Assembly (NCBI GenBank): GCA_947175305.1
Contig: CAMWMO010000101.1
Coordinates: forward strand, 1-6,461
Length of the DNA: 6,461 bases
Source of the DNA: an uncultured Lachnospiraceae bacterium
Lineage (GTDB): Bacteria; Bacillota; Clostridia; Lachnospirales; Lachnospiraceae
Direction: 5' to 3'
Under the pieces are notes generated by a model. It was not told the DNA's origin. It saw nothing but the letters and a program-made list of their open reading frames with translations, and made no database searches. Shown here one piece after another: positions 1 to 5,861 of this stretch. The position numbers and the translations under genes are program-made. The stretch's first letter is position 1. Each line of letters begins with the position of its first letter.

Positions 1-655
1 ACTCGTCCTCGACCGTCTCGTACAGGGAGGGGAAAATATCCTCTATTGCGACTGTCGTTTCGATCACACCGATCAGTCCGGCCTCATAATCTTCCACATT
101 CGTTACAAGGCCGGCAATTTTCTGTCCCTCCCGATTATCAAACAACCTGTCGGAATAGTTATAGTGCCATCCCGTATAATCCGGCTCAGCCGCCCAGTCC
201 ATTTTATTCATACGGGAACTGCCGTATAAAATGGGCATCATTTCCTGCACATTGTCATTGACCGCATAGACGCGCACACCATACAACAGTGTGTTGTTAT
301 AGACAAGCCGCTCCAGCGCAGCAATGTCTGAGTGATAAAACGTCATCAGTTCCTCCGTCTCTATTTGCTCCTGGTCCGCCGTTTGGCGAAGCATCTGCAG
401 CAAAGGTTCATCATTCAAAAAGAACTGCGTCGTCATATTGACAGAATCAATATTCTCTAATAATGTATCCTGACTGCGCTCCATCATATACTGCATGTAA
501 TTTCGTTTTTCACTGATAACGTTCTTTTCCATATTGTAGAACAAAACGCCTGCCATCACGGAAATCGGCAAAATGACAAGGAAAACAATAACCAGCGTAA
601 ACTTCCCGTTCAGTTTTAATCCGTTTAACTTTTTCATCCAATCGGTTTTCATCAT
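1..655 (-). CDS. Sensor histidine kinase, YesM-like, N-terminal part (truncated by window edge)
   Basis: The open frame starts at ATG 655-653 and runs off the window after 218 codons with no stop. It begins MMKTDWMKKLNGLK, followed by one hydrophobic membrane segment at about residues 19-40 (FTLVIVFLVILPIS..., ending LFYN). The rest, about residues 41-218, is polar and should lie outside the cell. Its pattern (GWHYNYSD..., then IAGLVTN and AGLIGVIETTV) resembles the dCACHE sensor domain of Gram-positive YesM/LytS-type kinases. The second membrane segment, HAMP, His-kinase and ATPase domains would lie beyond coordinate 1, so kinase identity rests on the N-terminus and context. The start codon directly follows the TAA of the upstream lipoprotein gene (TAAATGATG). 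Only a weak GGGA-type ribosome binding sequence precedes it, suggesting translational coupling; the second ATG (652-650) is an alternative start. A YesN/AraC-type response regulator usually follows such kinases, but none is visible here. Confidence 0.85.
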   Translation of the reverse strand, partial: MMKTDWMKKLNGLKLNGKFTLVIVFLVILPISVMAGVLFYNMEKNVISEKRNYMQYMMERSQDTLLENIDSVNMTTQFFLNDEPLLQMLRQTADQEQIETEELMTFYHSDIAALERLVYNNTLLYGVRVYAVNDNVQEMMPILYGSSRMNKMDWAAEPDYTGWHYNYSDRLFDNREGQKIAGLVTNVEDYEAGLIGVIETTVAIEDIFPSLYETVEDE

Positions 656-2290
656 TTACTGCATTCCCAGCTTTTCTTTTGCCTTCTCCATCAGTTCCGT
701 CTTCGTCTCCTGCACTTCCTCAAAGCCATAAGCTTCTCTCTGTTCCAAAAAACGGGCAAATATTTCGTCAAAACGCTCCTCCGACTCCGCCAGCAGAAGT
801 GCTGGCAGTGTTTCACTCCACGCCGCTACTATTTTGTTCTCCGCAAAAGCCTCTTTTGAGCCATAGGGAAAAAAGGAATCATATTGTCCGTTATAAACCG
901 CATACGGATAAGACCATTCCGAAACCTGCTTGAGAGGCTCCGCCGTCTCCTGTTTCCACTGCAGCTGCATCACCTCATCCTGCAGCATCCAATAAGTATC
1001 GTCCGCACCGTACAATCTGTCATATTCTGCACGGTCGGAGTTTAAAACTGCATTGACCTCTTCCTTCACGATAGGCTTCCCGTCCACATAATCAAAAGTT
1101 TCTCCCTCCACTCCGAGGCAGATGCGCAATTGTCCATGCTCACTGAGCAGATAATCCAAAAAAGCAATGGCGCGCTCCGGGTTCGCACAATTTTTTGATA
1201 TCAGGGTAACTGTCCATCCATTGATCCCGGTGGTGGTGAGCGTATGATCGTCACCCGCCGCATTTTTGGGTCCGTCCACCGCAAGATAAATCCTGTCCGG
1301 GTGATTCACATAGAGTTCCTTTTGCTGCGTTGCCATATCTGTAGACTGATAGATCATGCAGAAATATCTTCCCTTTTCCAGCTTTTCTTCCATCTGGGTT
1401 CTCTGGTCAATAAAAATGTCATTGGCAAGCAGGCCTTCCTCTCCGAGTCTGCGAAACATTTTCAGCCATGTGATATAATCCTCGTTCGTATAACGATCGT
1501 AAACCTTGCCGTTCTCCTCAAAGGGCACCGCCAGAAAATTCATCAGATACTTGTCGAATGATACATTGCCCTGGTCGTTAAAAACATGTGCGCCCACCGG
1601 AATCAGCGCCTCCCCGTCCACCGTCGGAAACATTTCATATGCTTTCTCCACCGCCGCCTGAAATCCCTCCGGCGTCGTCATGTCAGGGCTTCCGATCGCC
1701 TCGTAAATATCTTTCCGCACCAAAAAAGTCTGATTGGAACCGATATTGTCATGCTCCTCTAAATCCTTCGCGCTATAGCTGGAATTGGGATAGGAATAAA
1801 TATTCCCATCCTCCTGCGTGTACCAGCTGACCGCATCGACGTCACTGACCTGATAAAAATAGGGGTCATATTCATCCGCAAGCGCATTTAATGCATAGAC
1901 CATATCCCGGTCTATCATTTCATTGATCTGCGGTTCCCACCAGCCAAGCGTAATGAAATCCGGCAGAGAATCAGCGGCGATCAGCGCATTCAACTTCTCG
2001 CTTTCATTCCCGCCGGGTGTAATAAAGCGCAGACTTACCCCTGTCTCTTCCGTAATTTTTCTGGACACAATATTTTCTCCCCAGTCGGCCGCAAACCATG
2101 AATAATTAATGTACCAGTCAAAGCCGACCGGTTCCCCGGCGTATTTCTGCCATGCCGGAGCGTCTTCTTCCAATAGAACCGGCTCCGGCTCCTCCGCCGT
2201 TTCCCCGTCCGCTGCACAGCCTGTCCCAAGCAGACATATTAAAATCAAAAGAAATGTTGTCTGAATACCTTTTCTGTTTATTCTTACCAA
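656..2290 (-). CDS. LplA/YtcQ-family extracellular solute-binding lipoprotein
   Basis: A 544-residue predicted lipoprotein. It has a basic N-terminus (VRINRK), a hydrophobic stretch at residues 11-21 and a lipobox-like GTGC with the lipidated Cys at residue 25; Gly at -3 is less usual than Leu. An acidic linker (about 26-45) precedes the substrate-binding fold, which contains WGENIVSRKITEETGV, DSLPDFITLGWW and, later, NPERAIAFLDYLLSEHGQ. The size and these patterns match the large LplA/YtcQ-type binding proteins of Gram-positive polysaccharide/oligosaccharide ABC importers. The start is TTG (2290-2288), chosen because GGAAGG at 2298-2303 lies 7 bases upstream and no in-frame ATG fits. The gene has its own promoter and follows a terminator, so it is not simply part of the upstream transporter operon. 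No LplB/YtcP-type permeases accompany it; instead its stop codon abuts the sensor kinase gene. It may deliver ligand to a transporter elsewhere or act as a sensor for the kinase (inference). The ligand is unknown. Confidence 0.9.
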   Translation of the reverse strand: MVRINRKGIQTTFLLILICLLGTGCAADGETAEEPEPVLLEEDAPAWQKYAGEPVGFDWYINYSWFAADWGENIVSRKITEETGVSLRFITPGGNESEKLNALIAADSLPDFITLGWWEPQINEMIDRDMVYALNALADEYDPYFYQVSDVDAVSWYTQEDGNIYSYPNSSYSAKDLEEHDNIGSNQTFLVRKDIYEAIGSPDMTTPEGFQAAVEKAYEMFPTVDGEALIPVGAHVFNDQGNVSFDKYLMNFLAVPFEENGKVYDRYTNEDYITWLKMFRRLGEEGLLANDIFIDQRTQMEEKLEKGRYFCMIYQSTDMATQQKELYVNHPDRIYLAVDGPKNAAGDDHTLTTTGINGWTVTLISKNCANPERAIAFLDYLLSEHGQLRICLGVEGETFDYVDGKPIVKEEVNAVLNSDRAEYDRLYGADDTYWMLQDEVMQLQWKQETAEPLKQVSEWSYPYAVYNGQYDSFFPYGSKEAFAENKIVAAWSETLPALLLAESEERFDEIFARFLEQREAYGFEEVQETKTELMEKAKEKLGMQ

Positions 2291-2297
2291 TTTTTAT

Positions 2298-2303
2298 CCT
2301 TCC
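2298..2303 (-). promoter_or_regulatory. Ribosome binding site fixing the TTG start of the LplA-like gene
   Basis: Read on the minus strand, GGAAGG is followed by seven A/T-rich bases and then TTG at 2290. The nearby ATG at 2309-2307 lies in another frame and upstream of this motif, so TTG is the best start. Confidence 0.7.
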
Positions 2304-2341
2304 GTTCATACAATCGTCTGTCTATAAACATTCCTGTTAAT

Positions 2342-2370
2342 AGTATAAAACCTTTCAGATACGATTTCAA
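2342..2370 (-). promoter_or_regulatory. Sigma-A-type promoter of the LplA-like/sensor kinase unit
   Basis: On the minus strand a -35 element TTGAAA (2365-2370) is separated by exactly 17 bases from a -10 element TATACT (2342-2347). Each matches the consensus at 5 of 6 positions. Transcription would begin at about 2333-2336, giving a 5' leader of roughly 45 bases before the TTG start. It sits just downstream of the terminator at 2400-2434, as expected for a new transcription unit. Confidence 0.75.
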
Positions 2371-2399
2371 CGGCTTTACTCCATCCCGATTCATATAAG

Positions 2400-2434
2400 A
2401 AAGGCAGTATCTCCGCCAAGGAAATACTGCCTTT
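2400..2434 (-). terminator. Rho-independent terminator of the transporter operon
   Basis: A perfect inverted repeat (AAGGCAGTAT at 2401-2410, ATACTGCCTT at 2424-2433) extends inward through a G-U wobble and three more pairs. This gives about 15 base pairs around a 5-base loop. Read on the minus strand, the stem ends in CCTTT and continues CTTATAT, a fair U-rich tail. It lies about 30 bases after the MalG-like permease stop codon. On the plus strand it is also followed by TTTT, so it could work in both directions, although no plus-strand gene ends here. Confidence 0.85.
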
Positions 2435-2464
2435 TATCTCTTTTAACTCCCCTATTTTCTGTTT

Positions 2465-3292
2465 TTATTCCTTCACGCTTCCTGCCGATATACTGCTGAT
2501 AATGTACTTGGAGCAGAAACAGAACACGATCAGGATCGGTACTACAGAAATGGCAACGCCCAGATATATCGCGCCCTGATTCTTCTGCAGATCCGTCGCT
2601 GCATTCAGTGTACTTATCATAACCGGCAGCGTCATCTTTTTCGGCGTATTTAACAAAATCAACGGCACCAGATAGTTATTCCAGTTGCCGATAAAGGAAC
2701 CGATCGACATGGTCGCGATACCGGGCGCCATGATCGGCAGCACTATCTTATGGAAGATATGCAGCTCCCCTGCACCGTCGATTCTTGCCGCCTCCAGCAG
2801 CGCCCTTGATAACGTGGACTGCACATACTGGCGCAGGAAGAACACTGTGCCCGGCGCCGCGATCGCGGGAATGATCAACGGCAGATAGGAATCCACCATA
2901 TGCAGCTTCTGACAGAGATTGTAAAAACCGATCAGACTCAGCTGTGCCGGAATCATCATAAACACCACGAGTATTTTAAACAGCCAGCCATTGCCCTTAA
3001 AGCGATATACTGCCATGGCATACGCCGTGATCGACGAGAAATAAGCTGTCAGTATGGTCGCCGGCACAGCTACCAGAAGACTGTTTTTAAAGCCCAAAAA
3101 CAGATTCACATATTTAAACAGTGCCGTCCAGTTTTCAGCCAGATGATTGCTGGGAATGAGCGTGAAAGAATGGGTGATCTCCACGCCGCTTCTCGTAGCG
3201 TTCACCATCATCAACATAAACGGGAGGAAGCATATCACTGCAAGCAGAATCAGACAAGCATAAATAATTCCTTTTTTAACCTTCGTTGCCAT
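2465..3292 (-). CDS. CUT1 sugar ABC transporter permease, MalG/UgpE-like
   Basis: The protein is 275 residues from the ATG at 3292 and is the second membrane subunit of a carbohydrate importer in the cytoplasmic membrane. About six hydrophobic segments are visible, near residues 9-33, 71-95, 106-128, 136-155, 188-210 and 242-262. The ABC-permease EAA loop that contacts the ATPase is intact: EAARIDGAG at 167-175, ending KIVLP at 182-186. These features and the length fit MalG/UgpE/MsmG-type subunits. An in-frame ATG at 3301 overlaps the end of the preceding permease gene, but GGGAGG directly abuts it. The ATG at 3292 lies 9 bases from that GGAGG and one base past the preceding TAG, so it is preferred. 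The close junction indicates co-transcription and coupling with the MalF-like subunit. The gene is followed by the terminator, and no ATPase gene is present, so a shared MsmX/MsmK-type ATPase is expected. The substrate is not readable from the permease. Confidence 0.95.
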   Translation of the reverse strand: MATKVKKGIIYACLILLAVICFLPFMLMMVNATRSGVEITHSFTLIPSNHLAENWTALFKYVNLFLGFKNSLLVAVPATILTAYFSSITAYAMAVYRFKGNGWLFKILVVFMMIPAQLSLIGFYNLCQKLHMVDSYLPLIIPAIAAPGTVFFLRQYVQSTLSRALLEAARIDGAGELHIFHKIVLPIMAPGIATMSIGSFIGNWNNYLVPLILLNTPKKMTLPVMISTLNAATDLQKNQGAIYLGVAISVVPILIVFCFCSKYIISSISAGSVKE

Positions 3293-3293
3293 A

Positions 3294-4217
3294 CTAGTCA
3301 TCCTCCCTTCCCAATGTCTTAAACTGGATGATGGACACGATCAGAATAATAAAGAACAGCGTGTAGGCAATAGCCGAAGCGTATCCAACCTGATGCGTCT
3401 CAAAGCCAAACTTGTAAAGATACATAACTGCTGTCTGCAGACACCCCGAAGGCTCTCCCGCCGTGTTTGGCGCAACGCCGTTCATAAGGAAGGGCAGATC
3501 AAAGATCTGCAGGCCGCCGATCAGGGAAGTCACGAAAACGTAAAGCATGATCGGTCGAAGCAGGGGCAGCGTTATCTTTGCAAACACCTTCCATCTGCCG
3601 GCGCCGTCGATAGCCGCCGCTTCAAAATAGTCTGTCGAAATACCCTGTACACCTGCCATCAACATGATAAAGGAATTACCGAACCACATCCAGGCGCCGA
3701 TCACCGAGATCACATAAGGCGCCGTTCCCGTGGACCCCAGCCAGTTGACCTGTTCCTTCGTGATCCCCAGCATCAGCAGAAGCTGATTAAAGCTGCCGTA
3801 CTTCCAGTCAAGCAGCGTCTTAAACAGAAAGGCCACGGAAGTCGCCGCGATCAGGTTCGGCAGATAATACACCGCTCGAAATATCCCTAATCCACGGATT
3901 TTGTACTTAATATCGCTGAAGATCACCGTAAGCAAAAAGGCCAATCCCAGCTGAAGTATAATATTCACACCCCATATTTTAATGGTGTTTTTCAGGGCTC
4001 TCCAGAAAAATTTATCCTTAAAGACCCTTATGTAGTTGTCAAGTCCTGCCCATGTCGCATCACCGAAACCTTTGTAGTTGGTAAAGCTCAAATAAAACGT
4101 GCGCAGCACCGGATATACGTTGAACGTCAGAAAGACGATCACAAAAGGCAGCACAAACAGATAGGCTATTCGATTCAAATCCCTTTTTTTTGCTTTCCCC
4201 GCATTTGTTTTTGCCAT
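3294..4217 (-). CDS. CUT1 sugar ABC transporter permease, MalF/UgpA-like
   Basis: A 307-residue membrane subunit starting MAKTNAGKAKKRDLNR, a basic cytoplasmic tail, followed by a first membrane segment at about 17-40 that contains LFVLPFVIVFL and ends NVYPVLRT. Further segments lie near 80-101, 117-136, 167-190, 222-240 and 278-297. The EAA loop is intact: EAAAIDGAG at 199-207 with KITLP at 214-218. The arrangement matches MalF/UgpA/MsmF subunits, which pair with a MalG-type subunit to form the channel. The start at ATG 4217 is supported by GGAGGG at 4222-4227. A longer reading from TTG 4277 adds 20 residues encoded by the intergenic hairpin, has no ribosome binding site and is not accepted. 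The gene lies 63 bases after the binding-protein gene, separated by a GC-rich hairpin, and directly before the MalG-like gene. Confidence 0.95.
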   Translation of the reverse strand: MAKTNAGKAKKRDLNRIAYLFVLPFVIVFLTFNVYPVLRTFYLSFTNYKGFGDATWAGLDNYIRVFKDKFFWRALKNTIKIWGVNIILQLGLAFLLTVIFSDIKYKIRGLGIFRAVYYLPNLIAATSVAFLFKTLLDWKYGSFNQLLLMLGITKEQVNWLGSTGTAPYVISVIGAWMWFGNSFIMLMAGVQGISTDYFEAAAIDGAGRWKVFAKITLPLLRPIMLYVFVTSLIGGLQIFDLPFLMNGVAPNTAGEPSGCLQTAVMYLYKFGFETHQVGYASAIAYTLFFIILIVSIIQFKTLGREDD

Positions 4218-4241
4218 ATTTCCCTCCGTCTCACAGAGCAA

Positions 4242-4266
4242 AGGGGGCCGCGCCTGGCTGCCCCCT
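4242..4266 (-). terminator. Intercistronic GC-rich hairpin after the binding-protein gene
   Basis: An inverted repeat, AGGGGGC (4242-4248) against GCCCCCT (4260-4266), forms a 7-bp, mostly G-C stem with an 11-base loop in the gap between the binding-protein stop and the permease start. On the minus strand it is followed only by TTTGCTC, so it is a weak or partial terminator or a 3' end-protecting hairpin rather than a full stop. Such hairpins between binding-protein and permease genes commonly allow more binding protein than permease to be made; that role is inferred here. Confidence 0.55.
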
Positions 4267-4280
4267 CCTCCTCTCAATCA

Positions 4281-5741
4281 TTATCTGTTAACAGTGATTT
4301 CCGGATATGTAGCCTCAATCTGGTCATAGAACTCGTTCCATGCCTCTTCCTTGTTCATCTCACCGGTCTTGATCGCTGTGGTCGCTCTTCCCCACTCGTC
4401 ACCGATAAACTTGTCATATCTGGTAACCTTGGAATAGTCGATGCCCTCTGCCTGCTCCAGCCAGAACTTATAGAGCTGCTGTCCGCCGTAAACTTCGTTT
4501 GCGTCCTCTGCATGAGCCTCCAGTACAGGAATCAGAGATACGGTATCACCCTCGGACTTCTCGATCCACCAGTTTGCGGTATCCTCATTGAGGGTACAGA
4601 ACTTCAGGAAATCCCATGCCTGCTCTTTTCTATCGGACAGTGCGGAGATACCGATGAAAGTACCACCGCCGAAGCCGTAAGCCGGACCGGAGCACACACC
4701 CCACTTGCCGGAAGTACCCTGCACATTATCTCTCATGGTAAGCACGCCCCAAGAAGGCAGACCGAATGCAAACACCTCTGTCTTATCCATGCCGGCTGTT
4801 GCCTCTGCGAACTGCTCCGCATCCCATACGTTTACGGAATCATCCGCATAGTTCTGGATATCTGCGGAAAGGATCGGCACCTCGCCTGCCATTGCCTGAT
4901 ACCAAGGAGTGGACCACTGGTTCGCATATGCTGTGTAATCATCCTGGTAAAGGGAAATACAAAGATTCTGATACTCCTTTCTTCCATCATCCACATTCAG
5001 CACACCGTCGATTACCCAAGCTGAGTCGCCGGAGAAGTAATTGATTTCCGCATCGGATGCAAAAATCCGATATCCCGCATCCTTCAATGTCTGGGCTGTA
5101 TCCAGAATTGTCGGATAGTCCGCAAACAATTTTCCGATTTCGTCAGGATCATCCGTGCCGAACACCGTCTGTGCAATGTCTCTTCTGTAATAGATACCTG
5201 CCGGTGTGATCTGATAGGAGATCGCTCTCTGAATGCCGTCCGAATCCTGTCCAACATCCCAGACATAATCCACGATCTGATCTGCGTAATCCTGCGCATT
5301 GTAGGGTGCCTGGTTCAGATCCTCAAAATAACCTGCATCATAGAAATCTTCCAACATCTGAGGCTCGCCTACGATGATATCGGGCTCTTTCTGTCCGCCG
5401 TTCAATGCGGTCTGTACCTTAGTCACATAGTTAGCCGGCTCGATTACAACCGTCTCCACATCATTGCCTGTCTTTTCCTTATAATATTCCGCGAACTGCT
5501 CCAGATCCGCTGCTAATGTCCAGACTACCAGTTTATCTCCGCTTGCTGATGCCGTATCGCCTGCTGCTCCGTCATCTGCCGCCGCTGTTCCATCATCGCC
5601 TGCTGCCTCTTCGGAAGCCGCACTGCCGCTGTCACTGCTGCTGCCGCTGCCGCTATCGGACGTTGATCCGCCGCCACATGCCGTCAAACCAAATACCATG
5701 GTTCCGGCAAGCATTATCGCCATAAGTTTTTTCAGTTTCAT
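4281..5741 (-). CDS. CUT1 sugar-binding lipoprotein of the ABC transporter
   Basis: A 486-residue extracellular binding protein tethered to the membrane by lipid. The signal peptide MKLKKLMAIMLAGTMVFG leads to a canonical lipobox LTAC with Cys at residue 22. A low-complexity Gly/Ser/Ala/Asp linker follows (about 23-69). The family-1 extracellular solute-binding fold begins at KLVVWTLAADLEQFAEYY (70 onward); EPDIIVGEP, and in the C-terminal half WDFLKFCTLNEDTANWW, are typical of sugar-binding proteins. The ATG at 5741 is preceded by AAGGAGG (5749-5755) with 7-base spacing, a strong ribosome binding site consistent with high expression. It is the first gene after the GH30 gene and is followed by its two permeases, the usual binding protein-MalF-MalG order. 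The ligand cannot be read directly; the GH30 neighbour suggests a beta-linked oligosaccharide or glycoside (inference). Confidence 0.95.
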   Translation of the reverse strand: MKLKKLMAIMLAGTMVFGLTACGGGSTSDSGSGSSSDSGSAASEEAAGDDGTAAADDGAAGDTASASGDKLVVWTLAADLEQFAEYYKEKTGNDVETVVIEPANYVTKVQTALNGGQKEPDIIVGEPQMLEDFYDAGYFEDLNQAPYNAQDYADQIVDYVWDVGQDSDGIQRAISYQITPAGIYYRRDIAQTVFGTDDPDEIGKLFADYPTILDTAQTLKDAGYRIFASDAEINYFSGDSAWVIDGVLNVDDGRKEYQNLCISLYQDDYTAYANQWSTPWYQAMAGEVPILSADIQNYADDSVNVWDAEQFAEATAGMDKTEVFAFGLPSWGVLTMRDNVQGTSGKWGVCSGPAYGFGGGTFIGISALSDRKEQAWDFLKFCTLNEDTANWWIEKSEGDTVSLIPVLEAHAEDANEVYGGQQLYKFWLEQAEGIDYSKVTRYDKFIGDEWGRATTAIKTGEMNKEEAWNEFYDQIEATYPEITVNR

Positions 5742-5748
5742 AAAATAT

Positions 5749-5755
5749 CCTCCTT
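5749..5755 (-). promoter_or_regulatory. Strong ribosome binding site of the sugar-binding lipoprotein
   Basis: Read on the minus strand, AAGGAGG lies 7 bases before the ATG at 5741. It is the strongest site in the window, in keeping with an abundant binding protein. Confidence 0.85.
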
Positions 5756-5762
5756 TTTGTTT

Positions 5763-5783
5763 CCAACATTTCTTTTTTGTTGG
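5763..5783 (-). repeat. Inverted repeat in the leader of the sugar-binding protein gene
   Basis: CCAACA (5763-5768) and TGTTGG (5778-5783) are perfectly complementary around a 9-base A-rich loop (as read in the transcript). The repeat lies between the predicted promoter and the ribosome binding site. It could be an mRNA hairpin protecting the 5' end or modulating translation, or half-sites for a repressor. No U tract follows on the minus strand, so it is not a good terminator. Confidence 0.4.
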
Positions 5784-5802
5784 CTCTTATCTTATCAACT
5801 TG

Positions 5803-5831
5803 ATTATATCTACCTACTATTTTGGTTATAA
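5803..5831 (-). promoter_or_regulatory. Probable promoter of the transporter operon
   Basis: On the minus strand a perfect -10 TATAAT (5803-5808) is preceded at 17 bases by a weak -35 TTATAA (5826-5831, 4 of 6 matches). A strong -10 with a weak -35 suggests help from an activator. Transcription would start at about 5795-5797, giving a leader of about 55 bases. A competing -35 TTGAGA (5834-5839) pairs only with a poor -10 (TAGGTA). Confidence 0.5.
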
Positions 5832-5844
5832 TGTCTCAAATTTT
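5811..5844 (-). promoter_or_regulatory. Possible direct-repeat operator upstream of the transporter operon
   Basis: Two imperfect 13-base direct repeats, AAAATTTGAGACA (5832-5844) and AAAATAGTAGGTA (5811-5823), share 8 positions and are spaced by exactly 21 bases, about two helical turns. This resembles the geometry of AraC/YesN-type binding sites. The region is AT-rich, so chance similarity is possible. The second copy overlaps the predicted promoter spacer, so its role as activator or repressor site is unclear. Confidence 0.25.
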
Positions 5845-5861
5845 ACAAAGGTATCATTTTT

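Noticed and set aside
46..261. A 71-codon plus-strand frame near the left edge
   Set aside because: It is antisense to the sensor kinase N-terminus, whose minus-strand frame is open through the whole region and has a clear membrane segment.
2118..2309. A 63-codon minus-strand frame starting at ATG 2309
   Set aside because: It overlaps the lipoprotein gene in another frame and starts upstream of the GGAAGG site; the product is Gly/Arg-rich without signal or domain.
3293..3301. ATG at 3301 as start of the MalG-like permease
   Set aside because: The GGAGG motif directly abuts this ATG, leaving no spacing; the ATG at 3292 is 9 bases from it. The choice changes only three residues.
3393..3890. 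A 165-codon open frame on the plus strand
   Set aside because: It is antisense to the MalF-like permease; the protein is rich in Arg, His and Gln with no domain pattern, typical of a reverse-strand shadow.
4218..4277. A TTG-started 20-residue extension of the MalF-like permease
   Set aside because: It is encoded by the intergenic hairpin, lacks an upstream ribosome binding site, and the ATG at 4217 has GGAGGG at a suitable distance.
4512..5024. A 170-codon open frame on the plus strand
   Set aside because: It is antisense to the well-supported sugar-binding protein gene, has no convincing ribosome binding site or recognisable protein pattern, and is a shadow of its codon structure.
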